From: JAMXLO01 sp035569235
GTDB taxonomy: Bacteria > Pseudomonadota > Alphaproteobacteria > Acetobacterales > Acetobacteraceae
DNA: 22,986 nucleotides
NCBI GenBank assembly: GCA_035569235.1
Contig: DATMND010000196.1
Span: 1-22,986, forward strand
Direction: 5' to 3'
Below, one piece after another: positions 1 through 8,310 of this stretch. Position 1 is the stretch's first letter, and each line of letters opens with the position of its first letter. Position numbers and translations under genes: made by a program. The notes beneath the pieces were generated by a model. That model was not told the DNA's origin. It did not search any database and worked only from the letters and a program-made list of their open reading frames with translations.

Positions 1-2686
1 CGTACTGCCCGGCCAGACACAGGTAAACCAGCAGCATGCCGAGACCGAAGACATATACGATTTGCCCGCCGACGAGCTTCTCCTGATAGGACATCGCGGT
101 CCATTCGAAGGCGGCGCCGCGCGGCACGGTCTTGTCGGCGATCTGTTCCATCAGGTTGATCGCCTCGCCCGAGCTGAAGCCCTGCGCCGCGAAGCCGATG
201 ATCGTGGCTGTCGGATATAGATTGTAGAGCCCGACCAGCGCCGGCCCCACCATCGGGCGGATCTGCACCAGCGCGCCGAGCGGCACCATCTTGTTGTCCT
301 GCGTGCGCACGTAGAGCTTCTCGATGTCGCCCGGCAGCAGGCGGAACTTCGAGTCCGCCTGAACATACACCTGGAAGGTGCGACCGAACTTGTTGAACTG
401 ATTGACGTAGCTGGAACCCACATAGCCTGCGAGCACATTGAACACGTCGCCCACCGACACATTCAGCGTCTCGGCCTTAACGCGATCGACGATCACCTGG
501 AGCTGCGGCGTGCCGGCGCGGAACGGTGATATGACCCGCTGCAGGCCGGACTGCGTGTTGCCGTCGTGCACGATGGTCTGGGTCATGGTCTGCAGCTTCG
601 TGTAATCGAAGCTGCCGTCGCGCAGCTCCAATTGCATGGTGAATCCGCTGGCGTTGCCGATGCCCTGGATCGGCGGCGGGATCAGCACCAGCGCCACCGC
701 ATCCTGCAGCTTGTCCATCGCACCTTGAAGGTTCCCGTACAGGGTTCGCAGATCGGCACCACTGCCCGGCTTGCGTTGGCTCCAGTCCTTCAGCACCACG
801 TAGGCGACGCCGGCGTTCGCCAAGGTGGCGTTGTTGTCCAGCGGTGATACGCCGCTGATCGCGACCACCTGGTCCACGCCGGGAACCGCGAGCGCGGCCT
901 GCGTCACCTGGTCCATCACCTGCTGCGCCCGGCCCACGGCCGCCCCGTTGGGAAGCTGCACGGCGACCATCATGTAGCCCTGGTCCTCGATCGGAATGAA
1001 CGCCGTCGGCAGCCGCACAACACCCCACGCGCCGACGCCGGCGACGACCAGTGCGAGCACCACCATCGTCACGCTGCGGCGCGCCATTCCGCCGATCAGC
1101 CGTGCGTAGCCGTTCTCGATCGGCTGGTAGATGCGGTTGAATCCGCGATAGAACACATTGCGCTGCGCGGGTGGCACGGGCATGCGCAGCCACAGTGCGC
1201 ACTGCGTCGGCTTCAGCGTGGCGGCGTTGACCGCACTGATCAGCGCGGTCGCCGCGATCACCAGGGCGAACTGCGCGTACATCTGTCCGGTGAGACCGGG
1301 CAGGAAGGCGGCCGGAATGAACACCGCCATCAGCACCAGCGTGATGCCGACGATCGGCCCGAACAGCTCGTCCATTGCCTTGATCGCGGCGTCGTGCGGC
1401 GTCAGGCCGCGCTCGATGTGGTGCGCCGCACCCTCCACCACCACGATCGCATCGTCCACCACGATGCCGATCGACAGGATGATGGCGAACAGCGTGGAGA
1501 GGTTCACCGTGAAGCGCAACGCCGCCATCGCGGCAAAGGCGCCGATGATCGTCACCGGCACGGTGGTCGCCGGCACCAGCGTAGCGCGCCAGTCCTGGAG
1601 GAACACAAGGATCACGATCAGCACGAGAACCGCGGCCTCGATCAGGGTCTTGTAGACCTCGTGGATCGAGGCAGTGACGAACCGCGTGGTGTCGAACGGA
1701 ACGCCGTAGGCCAGCCCCTGCGGAAACGCCTTCGCAAGTTCCGCCATTCGGGCGTTGACGCGGTTGGCGACTTCCAGCGCGTTGGCCGTCGGCAGCTGGT
1801 AGATCGCGATCCCCGCCGACGGTTTGCCGTTCAGCCGGAATGCCTGCGAGTAGGTCTGGGCGCCAAGCTCCACGCGGCCGACATCCCGAACGCGCGTGAT
1901 CTGCCCGCCATTGGCGCTGTCCACCTTGATGATGATGCTGCCGAACTCGGCGGGATCTGTGAGCCGCCCCTCGACGTTGACCGTGAGCTGGAAATTCTGT
2001 CCCGCCGGTGCGGGCGGCGCGCCGACCTGTCCCGATGTGACCTGCTGGCTCTGCTGCTGGACAGCCTTGATCACGTCGTCGGGGGTCAGTCCGCGTGCGT
2101 ACAGCCTTTGCGGGTCCAGCCAGATCCGCATCGAGTATTGCCCGACACCAAACACGCCGACATTGCCGACGCCGGGAATGCGCGAAAGCTCCGGAACCAG
2201 GCTGATGGTGGCGTAGTTGCTCAGGAACAGGCTGTCGTAGCGCCCGTCCGGCGAGGTGAGCGTGACAATCTGCAGAATCGACGTCGATTTCTGCTGCACG
2301 GTCACGCCCTGCACCTGCACCGCCTGCGGCAACGACGCCATCGCCGCGGACACGCGGTTCTGCACCAGGACCTGCGCGAAGTTCAGGTCGGTGCCGATCT
2401 CGAACGTCACGATCAGCGAATAGGTGCCGTCCGACGCGCTGGTCGATTGCATGTACAGCATGCCCTGCACGCCGTTGACCTGCTGCTCGAGCGGCAGCGC
2501 GACCGTGTTCATCACGGTGTCCGCGCTGGCACCGGGATAGCGCGTGGTGACCGACACGGTCGGCGGCACAACATTCGGATACTGCGCGACCGGCAGCGCG
2601 AACAGCGCGACGGCGCCGAGCAGCACCATGACGATCGCCAGCACATTGGCAAGCACCGGCCGTTCGATGAAGAACTTCGAAATCAT
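1..2686 (-). CDS. RND (HAE1/AcrB-MexB family) efflux pump inner-membrane subunit, 3' end off the window
   Basis: Proton-driven inner-membrane pump of a tripartite efflux system, expected to move hydrophobic or amphiphilic compounds from periplasm or inner membrane to the outside. The frame reads without a stop from ATG at 2686 to base 1, about 895 codons. AcrB-type proteins have about 1,050 residues, so roughly the last 150, including the late transmembrane helices, are missing. The N-terminus MISKFFIERPVLANVLAIV is the family's first helix. The TM4 motif SIGIVVDDAIVVVE carries the paired aspartates D411/D412, equivalent to E. coli AcrB D407/D408 of the proton relay. The frame ends in VYLCLAGQY, which matches the family just before its 'YESW' motif. 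The ATG overlaps the adaptor stop as ATGA, so the two are probably translationally coupled. An outer-membrane channel gene could lie beyond base 1. Family assignment is certain; substrate unknown. Confidence 0.96.
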   Translation of the reverse strand, partial: MISKFFIERPVLANVLAIVMVLLGAVALFALPVAQYPNVVPPTVSVTTRYPGASADTVMNTVALPLEQQVNGVQGMLYMQSTSASDGTYSLIVTFEIGTDLNFAQVLVQNRVSAAMASLPQAVQVQGVTVQQKSTSILQIVTLTSPDGRYDSLFLSNYATISLVPELSRIPGVGNVGVFGVGQYSMRIWLDPQRLYARGLTPDDVIKAVQQQSQQVTSGQVGAPPAPAGQNFQLTVNVEGRLTDPAEFGSIIIKVDSANGGQITRVRDVGRVELGAQTYSQAFRLNGKPSAGIAIYQLPTANALEVANRVNARMAELAKAFPQGLAYGVPFDTTRFVTASIHEVYKTLIEAAVLVLIVILVFLQDWRATLVPATTVPVTIIGAFAAMAALRFTVNLSTLFAIILSIGIVVDDAIVVVEGAAHHIERGLTPHDAAIKAMDELFGPIVGITLVLMAVFIPAAFLPGLTGQMYAQFALVIAATALISAVNAATLKPTQCALWLRMPVPPAQRNVFYRGFNRIYQPIENGYARLIGGMARRSVTMVVLALVVAGVGAWGVVRLPTAFIPIEDQGYMMVAVQLPNGAAVGRAQQVMDQVTQAALAVPGVDQVVAISGVSPLDNNATLANAGVAYVVLKDWSQRKPGSGADLRTLYGNLQGAMDKLQDAVALVLIPPPIQGIGNASGFTMQLELRDGSFDYTKLQTMTQTIVHDGNTQSGLQRVISPFRAGTPQLQVIVDRVKAETLNVSVGDVFNVLAGYVGSSYVNQFNKFGRTFQVYVQADSKFRLLPGDIEKLYVRTQDNKMVPLGALVQIRPMVGPALVGLYNLYPTATIIGFAAQGFSSGEAINLMEQIADKTVPRGAAFEWTAMSYQEKLVGGQIVYVFGLGMLLVYLCLAGQY

Positions 2687-3825
2687 GATTTGCCGGGCGG
2701 GGCGGGCGCGGCGTCGGCGGTGATCGCCGTCACCTGCGGCGCCACCTTTTCGCCTGGTATCGCCTTCTGGTTGCCACTGATGACAACCAGATCGTCGGGA
2801 CTGATACCCGAGGCGATCACACGCAGCCGACCCTCCAGTTGCCCGGTCTGCACGGTGCGCTGCTGTACGATGTCGTCCTTGTCCACGACCAGCAGATACG
2901 GTCCGCGCTGGTCGGCGCTCAACGCCTCGTCGGGCACCAGCAGCGCGTTCGCCTTCTGGCGCGACAGCGGTATGCGGATGCGCAGGAACATGCCTGGCAG
3001 CAGCGCCCGGTCGGCGTTCTCCAGCAGGGCGCGTGCGGTCAGCGTCCCGGTGGCGGCGTCCATCATGGGTGCGACGTAGTCCAGTTTGCCGGCATGCGGA
3101 TAGCCGGTGTCAGTCATCAGCCCGACCTCCACCGGTGAGCCCTTGATGTCTTCCGGCTTGACGCCCTGCGCTGCCAACACCTGCTTGGTCCGCAGCACCT
3201 GCTGCTCGCTGACGGTGAAGTTCGCATAGATCGGATCGAGCTGAGCGATGGTGGCGAGCTTCGTCACGCCGTTGCTCCCGACCAGGCCGCCGACCGAGAC
3301 GAGATGCGCGGTGACCACGCCGTCGAACGGTGCGTTGACCCGCGTGTAGCCGAGGTTGATCGCCGCGATCGTCACGCCGGCCTGATCGTTCATGATCTTG
3401 GCCTTGTCGCTGTCGCGCTTGGCCCGCGCCTCGTCCACCTTGGACTGCGAGGCGAAATCGCTCTTACCAAGCGTTGACTGCCGGAAGAATTCGGCCTCGG
3501 CCTGCACAAGATCGGCCTGCGTGGCCGCGAGGGACGCCTGTGCCTGCTGCAACTGCGCCTGATACGGGCCCGGCTCGATGACGAACAGCGTGTCGGCCAG
3601 CTTAACCTCAGCGCCGTCCTTGTAGTTGATTTCCTGGAGGTATCCTTGCACGCGCGCCACGAGATCAACCTGATTGTACGCAACCGCGTTGCCGGTGAGT
3701 TCCAGGTACGGCAGCACCTCCTGCCGCAGCGGCTTCGCGACGCCGACCTGCTGCGGCGGCGGCGGGACGTAGGCGTTCTCTTTCTTACAGGCGGCGGTTG
3801 ACGCCAGCGTCAGGACCAACGCCAT
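2683..3825 (-). CDS. Efflux RND transporter periplasmic adaptor (MFP) lipoprotein
   Basis: Periplasmic adaptor linking the RND pump to an outer-membrane channel. It shows a lipoyl/barrel half (LVARVQGYLQEINYKDG), an alpha-hairpin rich in Gln/Ala (QAQLQQAQASLAATQADL onward), the return lipoyl strand (GYTRVNAPFDGVV), and beta-barrel and membrane-proximal segments (LLPGMFLRIRIPL). LASTAAC followed by KKE is a lipobox, so the mature protein should be lipid-anchored. The start is uncertain. ATG 3825 is used here (380 aa), but it gives a very short signal peptide without a basic residue. In-frame TTG 3849 or a codon near 3858 would add MLLRPSCV or more and make a better signal; AAAGGGGA lies about 8 nt before 3858. 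ATG 3951 would give 422 aa and a 167-nt overlap. Even the shortest form overlaps the end of livM by 41 nt. Confidence 0.93.
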   Translation of the reverse strand: MALVLTLASTAACKKENAYVPPPPQQVGVAKPLRQEVLPYLELTGNAVAYNQVDLVARVQGYLQEINYKDGAEVKLADTLFVIEPGPYQAQLQQAQASLAATQADLVQAEAEFFRQSTLGKSDFASQSKVDEARAKRDSDKAKIMNDQAGVTIAAINLGYTRVNAPFDGVVTAHLVSVGGLVGSNGVTKLATIAQLDPIYANFTVSEQQVLRTKQVLAAQGVKPEDIKGSPVEVGLMTDTGYPHAGKLDYVAPMMDAATGTLTARALLENADRALLPGMFLRIRIPLSRQKANALLVPDEALSADQRGPYLLVVDKDDIVQQRTVQTGQLEGRLRVIASGISPDDLVVISGNQKAIPGEKVAPQVTAITADAAPAPPGKS

Positions 3826-4849
3826 GACGCACGATGGCCGGAGCAGCAATGGTGTCAGAGCCGGATTCCCCTTTGTTGGCTGCTCCGATATCAGCCGATT
3901 TCGCGCCGCGACGAAAGCGGACGACGAGGGAACGGACGAACCCGGCCGCACCGGCCGGCATCAGGAACATCACGGCGATCAGGATCACACCGTAAACCGC
4001 GCCGGGTGCCGCCTTCGACACCTTCTCGGCAAGATTTGGCACGAACTCTATGAACAAGCCGCCAAAGATCGCCCCGCCGATCGAGGCCACACCGCCACAA
4101 ACGAGGCCGACGAAGAAATAGATCGACACGAATATGCCAAAACTGTCAGGCGCGACGAACTGCACGACGATGGCGCCAAGCGAGCCTGCCACACCGGTGT
4201 AGAGCGCGCTGAGGGCAAAGGTGCGCGTCTTCAGCAGCGCGATGTCGATGCCCATGGCCTCGGCGGCAAGCGCGTGGTCGCGGATCGCCATCATCGCCCG
4301 GCCGATCCGCCCGCGCACCACGTTCCACGCAAGCAGGAACAGCAGCGCGCCGATGAACAGCGTGAACAGATAGAGCCATTGGTCGGGCGACAGATCGAGG
4401 CCGAACGGCGCGTCAGGTTTGTCGATGACGAGGCCCTGAACGCCACCGGTCCACGGCTCCAGCGCATTGTGCTTCAAAAGCTGCGGCACGGCGACGGCGA
4501 GCGCGAAAGTGGTGAGGGCGAGATACAGCCCGCCCAGCCGAAGCGCCGGCAGTCCGATCAGGAATCCGACCACAGCGCAGACAATTGCCGAGACCGGCAG
4601 CGTCGCCCAGTACGGCACGTTGTACTGGTAGGTCAGTATCGCGGTGACGTAGGCGCCGATCGCGTAGAATGCGCCGTGCCCGAGCGAGATCTGGCCATTG
4701 AATCCGGTGAGGATGGCAAGCCCGAGGATGGCGATGGCATAGACTATTACCATGGTGAGTTGGAACAGGTGGTAGTCGCTGAACAGGAACGTCGGCACGA
4801 ACGCAACGGCAAGCCACACCAGAACAGCCAATGCAGCATTGCGGGCCAT
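3785..4849 (-). CDS. livM: Branched-chain amino acid-type ABC transporter permease, LivM family
   Basis: Second membrane subunit of a HAAT-family ABC importer (354 aa). It is hydrophobic with about ten predicted membrane segments and carries the LivM hallmark GFNGQISLGHGAFYAIGAY near residues 49-67. The loop AMMAIRDHALAAEAMGID matches the cytoplasmic ATPase-contact region of the family, followed by LKTRTFALSALYTGVAGSLG. After the usual end (VRSLVVRFRRG) there is a polar tail of about 40 residues whose codons overlap the start of the adaptor gene in another frame. The ATG is 3 nt from the livH stop and has AGGGTG just upstream, so livH and livM are probably coupled. The substrate cannot be read from the sequence: HAAT systems also carry amides, urea and aromatic acids. 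The symbol denotes the family. Confidence 0.95.
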   Translation of the reverse strand: MARNAALAVLVWLAVAFVPTFLFSDYHLFQLTMVIVYAIAILGLAILTGFNGQISLGHGAFYAIGAYVTAILTYQYNVPYWATLPVSAIVCAVVGFLIGLPALRLGGLYLALTTFALAVAVPQLLKHNALEPWTGGVQGLVIDKPDAPFGLDLSPDQWLYLFTLFIGALLFLLAWNVVRGRIGRAMMAIRDHALAAEAMGIDIALLKTRTFALSALYTGVAGSLGAIVVQFVAPDSFGIFVSIYFFVGLVCGGVASIGGAIFGGLFIEFVPNLAEKVSKAAPGAVYGVILIAVMFLMPAGAAGFVRSLVVRFRRGAKSADIGAANKGESGSDTIAAPAIVRHGVGPDAGVNRRL

Positions 4850-4852
4850 CGG

Positions 4853-5725
4853 TTACACCCTGCTCAGCACGGTTCGGCCGAGCAGACCCGACGGCTTCAC
4901 CACCAGCACCGCGACGATGATCACCAGCGCCACCGTCAGTTTGAGTTCGGTGCCGACCACGTAGGCGCCGGCCAGGTTCTCGATGATTCCGACGGCGAAG
5001 CCACCGAGCACGGCGCCCAGCGGATTGTCGATGCCGCCCAGCAGCGCGCCGGCGAAGGCGTATAGCAAAATCCCGGCCATCATGTTTGGGTCCAGATAGA
5101 CGATCGGCGCCACCATCATGCCGGCGACCGCGCCGATGGATGCGGCGAGGCCCCAGCCAAGCGCCAGCATCCAGCCGACGCGGATGCCGACCAGGCGCGC
5201 TGACACCGGATTGAACGCCGCCGCGCGCATCGCCAGGCCTAGCTTGGTGTGACGGAAGAACAGATAGACCGCGAGCAGCACGACAAGCGTCACGCCCGTG
5301 GCGCCCAGTTCATGGCCGGAAACATAGCCGCTGAACAGCACCGGGCCGCCCGGGAAAGGTGTCGGGAATGTCTTGATCATGTAGTCGAACGCCCAGCCGG
5401 TGCAGCTGTTGATGATCAGCAGCAGGCCGATGAACACGCCGACCGAGGCGAGCACCGGGGCGTCCATCATCGGCCGCATCAGGACGCGCTCGATCAGCAG
5501 GCCGATGAGGAACGAGATCACGACCGTGAGGATGAAGGCGATCCAGTATGGCAGGCCGAAGTTGATCAGGGTGAGCGCGATGTAGGTGGAGAACGTCGCC
5601 ATCTCGCCCTGGGCGAAGTTCACGTGGTGCGTCGCCTGGTAGATCATCACGAGGGCAAGCGCGACGGAGGCGTAGATGCCGCCGCTGGCGATACCCGACA
5701 GGACCTGATGCAGCACGCCTTCCAC
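4853..5725 (-). CDS. livH: Branched-chain amino acid-type ABC transporter permease, LivH family
   Basis: First membrane subunit of the importer, 290 aa, with eight or so hydrophobic segments. LSGIASGGIYASVALALVMI followed by YQATHHVNFAQGEMATF is the conserved LivH N-terminus; the family typically has 'NFAQGE' or 'NFAHG' here. ARLVGIRVGWMLALGWGLAA is the ATPase-facing loop. The start is GTG at 5725, chosen because a strong AGGGAGGGGG lies about 4 nt upstream and because it fits the family N-terminus. That ribosome binding site is part of an intergenic repeat (5730-5769). livH is separated from livF by 203 nt filled by two palindromic repeats, the only large gap in the operon. Confidence 0.95.
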   Translation of the reverse strand: MEGVLHQVLSGIASGGIYASVALALVMIYQATHHVNFAQGEMATFSTYIALTLINFGLPYWIAFILTVVISFLIGLLIERVLMRPMMDAPVLASVGVFIGLLLIINSCTGWAFDYMIKTFPTPFPGGPVLFSGYVSGHELGATGVTLVVLLAVYLFFRHTKLGLAMRAAAFNPVSARLVGIRVGWMLALGWGLAASIGAVAGMMVAPIVYLDPNMMAGILLYAFAGALLGGIDNPLGAVLGGFAVGIIENLAGAYVVGTELKLTVALVIIVAVLVVKPSGLLGRTVLSRV

Positions 5726-5729
5726 GGCA

Positions 5730-5769
5730 CCCCCTCCCTAATCCTCCCCCGCTTCGCGGGAGAGGGAAT
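5730..5769. repeat. Small GC-rich hairpin repeat supplying the livH ribosome binding site
   Basis: An imperfect hairpin with a CGCTTCGCG tip and pyrimidine-rich (plus strand) flanks, CCCTCCC on one side and GAGAGGGA on the other. It resembles a common alphaproteobacterial intergenic repeat of the form CCTCCCC-CGC..GCG-GGGGAGG; that comparison is from memory. On the minus strand its outer end reads AGGGAGGGGG immediately before the livH GTG and so acts as the Shine-Dalgarno sequence. Confidence 0.5.
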
Positions 5770-5774
5770 TATGT

Positions 5775-5854
5775 CGTCATGGCCGGGCTTGACCCGGCCA
5801 TCTCCGTCCGGACCGATGCCGCGACGGATGGCCGGGTCAAGCCCGGCCATGACG
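5775..5854. repeat. Palindromic repeat element, copy 1 (28-bp perfect inverted arms)
   Basis: Left arm 5775-5802 and right arm 5827-5854 are perfect reverse complements, 28/28, around a 24-nt loop. Each arm is itself a hairpin: ATGGCCGGG and CCCGGCCAT separated by 5 nt. A second copy with nearly the same arms and a different loop lies at 19943-20025; a diverged one lies at 21001-21095. In one frame the arm reads MAGLDPAI, a translation often seen as spurious ORFs in Rhizobiales and Rhodospirillales genomes (established observation, from memory). Here it lies inside the operon between livF and livH. Confidence 0.85.
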
Positions 5855-5928
5855 AGTAAACCTGGACCGCACGCGTCAGTTTCATCGCTGCGCACCGCGG
5901 CTGATGCAGCGGTTCGCTCGTCACCATC

Positions 5929-6625
<697 letters not shown>

Positions 6626-6642
<17 letters not shown>

Positions 6643-7438
6643 GCTGCTCTTCCCCGGTCTCGCCCAGATAGGCGCGGATCACCTCGGGTTCGTTGCGCAC
6701 CTCGTCCGGCGTGCCATCGGCGATCTTCAGACCGAACTCCAGCGCCACCACCTTGTCGGACACCCGCATCACCAGGTTCATGTGATGCTCGACCAGGAGG
6801 ATGCTGAGATCGAAGTGCGTCCGGATGCGCTGCAGCAGCTGCGCCAGATCGTCCACTTCCCCGTGGTTCAGTCCGCCTGCCGGCTCATCGAGCATCAGCA
6901 GCTTCGGGCCGCCGATCAATGCACGCGCCAGCTCCACGCGCTTCTGGGTGCCGAACGGCAGGCCGCCGGCTCGCGTGTCGGCCACGTCGTTCAGATCGAG
7001 CAGCTCGAGCAGATCGCGCAGCCGCGCCACCGCCTGATGTTCCTCCTGCCGCACGACGGGCAGTCGGAGCGCATTTGTAACAAATCCGGAATGACCGAGA
7101 TGGTGCGCGCCCACCAGTATGTTGTCGCGAACGCTCATCGAACGGAACAGCGCGACATTCTGGAAGGTGCGGCCGATGCCGAGGCCGGCCATGCGATACC
7201 GCGACAGCCCCTTGAGCGAGCTTCCCTCGAACCGGATGTCGCCGTCGGCATAGCGGTAGATGCCGCTGATGCAGTTGAACAGCGTGGTCTTGCCGGAGCC
7301 GTTCGGCCCGATCAGACCGCAGATCTGGCCGTAGGCGACGTCGAACGAGACGCCTGCCAGCGCAACGACGCCGCCGAATCGCATAGCGACGTCGGAGACC
7401 TGGAGCAGTGGAGCGGCGGACGAAGCAGGAGGCTTCAC
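6626..7438 (-). CDS. livG: ABC transporter ATP-binding protein, LivG family
   Basis: First gene of the transport operon as seen here. Numbered from GTG 7438 (270 aa): Walker A GPNGSGKTT 44-52, Q-loop Q93 in GRTFQN, degenerate LivG-type signature LPFGTQKR 160-167, Walker B LLMLDEP 180-186, and switch histidine H218 in VEHH. It ends with the family's VIRAYLGE. The frame stays open upstream to ATG 7642 (338 codons), but the extension is low-complexity, runs through a repeat hairpin and has no family counterpart, so I reject it. GTG 7438 lacks a clear Shine-Dalgarno sequence. It overlaps the stop of a possible 18-residue leader ORF as GTGA, which may explain how it is translated. Confidence 0.93.
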
Positions 7439-7491
7439 GGCGTGGGCGTGGCTTTTCGGCCAATCCGATCGGCGCCGCGACGGCTTGCCAT
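7435..7491 (-). CDS. Possible 18-residue leader ORF coupled to livG
   Basis: ATG 7491 follows AGGGAG with a 6-nt spacer, the best ribosome binding site upstream of livG. It encodes MASRRGADRIGRKATPTP and stops at 7435-7437, where TGA overlaps the livG GTG as GTGA. No homolog is recognised. The peptide is basic and not rich in branched-chain residues, so it does not look like a classic attenuator leader; the likely role, if any, is translational coupling. The frame continues upstream as a longer, unconvincing ORF to 7734. Confidence 0.25.
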   Translation of the reverse strand: MASRRGADRIGRKATPTP

Positions 7492-7530
7492 ACGTAGCTC
7501 CCTGCTCATGGCCCACGCTGCCGGGGGCTT

Positions 7531-7559
7531 GCCCGCGAGGTAGACGCAGGCGCGCGGGC
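7531..7559. repeat. Inverted repeat upstream of livG
   Basis: GCCCGCG (7531-7537) pairs perfectly with CGCGGGC (7553-7559) across 15 nt. It lies in the presumed 5' leader of the liv operon. There is no U-run, so it is not a classic terminator. Confidence 0.35.
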
Positions 7560-7572
7560 GAGTCAACCCGAA

Positions 7573-7622
7573 GCGGCAGGGCTTCGCCCCGCACCCCACC
7601 AAGGGCCGAGCCCTTGGAACCC
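7573..7622. repeat. Intergenic hairpin repeat between livG and the DUF4440 gene
   Basis: CCAAGGGC-CGA-GCCCTTGG (7599-7617) is a perfect 8-bp stem with a 3-nt loop, preceded by a smaller GGGC-TTC-GCCC stem around 7580-7590. The paired 'GGGCTTCGCCC ... AAGGGC..GCCCTT GGA' pattern resembles an intergenic repeat I associate with Acetobacteraceae-like genomes (inference from memory). It lacks a T-run on either strand. Confidence 0.45.
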
Positions 7623-7681
7623 CTGACTTTCGTCCGGTGCAAACCGGGGCGGGCCCGCCTGAACTGCGCGGCGGTGATACC

Positions 7682-7837
7682 ATGATGCTGCTTCTAAAGC
7701 TGACGCGAGCCCCGCTCCTCGTCGCCGCCACCACGCTCGTAACTCAGAAGTGGGGCCCGAGGGACGGTGGCTTTGCGGAAGGGGGAGTGACGCTCCGTTT
7801 CAGACGAATGCCAATGTTGCCAATATACCTGCACTGA
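7682..7837 (+). pseudogene. Possible remnant of a small integral-membrane protein gene
   Basis: From ATG 7682 the frame reads MMLLLKLTRAPLLVAATTLV, then TQKWGPRDGGFAEG, and stops at 7837. This resembles the N-terminus of a family of uncharacterised membrane proteins that begin with a Leu-rich helix followed by 'RRWGPxVGGWLxGLPLTSGP'. The similarity ends after about 35 residues and the remaining 16 look unrelated, so it would be a 5' fragment. Recognition is from memory and the match is short; it could be chance. Confidence 0.28.
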
Positions 7838-7863
7838 CACCCAAGAAAGGGAGCGTCGAACCG

Positions 7864-8298
7864 ATGAAAACCGTGCTTCTTGCCATTCCGCTGCTGGTCC
7901 TGGCTGGGTCCGCGCAAGCGCGCGACCTCAAGGCGGACATCGATGCCGCCAACGCGAAATTCGTCGCTGCCTTCGACAAGGGTGACGCGGTCGCTATAGG
8001 CCAGTTCTACACCGAGCGGGCAACGGCTTTGCCGCCGGGCGCTCCCATGGCGAAGGGCCGCGCCGCCATCCAGGCTGTCTGGCAGGGCGCTATCCAGGCT
8101 GGCGTCAAGAACATTACCCTCAAGGCATTGCAGGTCGACCAGTTTGGAAATGCTGCACGCGAGATCGGCGAGTTCAGTCTCGACGAGCCGAATGCGCAGA
8201 AGCAGGTGATGCATGTAGAGGGCAAGTATGTTGTCCTCTGGCGACATGTCGGCCACAACTGGAAACTCGACACCGACATCTGGAACACCAACCAGTAA
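7864..8298 (+). CDS. Secreted SnoaL-like / DUF4440 family protein
   Basis: 144 aa with a Sec signal peptide: MKT, hydrophobic core LLAIPLLVLAG, probable cleavage after SAQA (residue 19). The mature part is a small alpha+beta cone fold of the NTF2/SnoaL superfamily. IDAANAKFVAAFDKGDAVAI followed by GQFYTERATALPPG is the typical DUF4440 opening, and the protein ends WKLDTDIWN, matching the family's 'W.i..D.wn'. Function is unknown; family members include ketosteroid-isomerase-like proteins and many uncharacterised periplasmic ones. ATG 7864 has AAAGGGAG 10 nt upstream. It diverges from the liv operon and converges on the PAS kinase with only 12 nt between stops. Confidence 0.85.
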   Translation: MKTVLLAIPLLVLAGSAQARDLKADIDAANAKFVAAFDKGDAVAIGQFYTERATALPPGAPMAKGRAAIQAVWQGAIQAGVKNITLKALQVDQFGNAAREIGEFSLDEPNAQKQVMHVEGKYVVLWRHVGHNWKLDTDIWNTNQ

Positions 8299-8310
8299 CC
8301 GCTCCGCTGC

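Larger units (their letters stand above)
7439..7863. other. 425-bp intergenic region, livG to DUF4440 gene (divergent)
   Basis: Divergent gap that should hold the promoters of the liv-RND operon (minus) and the DUF4440 gene (plus). It contains the leader ORF, two hairpins and a possible gene remnant (7682-7837), each listed separately. I see no convincing sigma70 hexamer pair on either strand. No stretch shows further coding signal. Confidence 0.5.

Noticed and set aside
1394..3079. 561-codon plus-strand open frame opposite the RND and MFP genes
   Set aside because: It is antisense to two clear genes, rich in Arg/His/Asp/Gln in the way of GC-rich shadow frames, with no recognisable domain.
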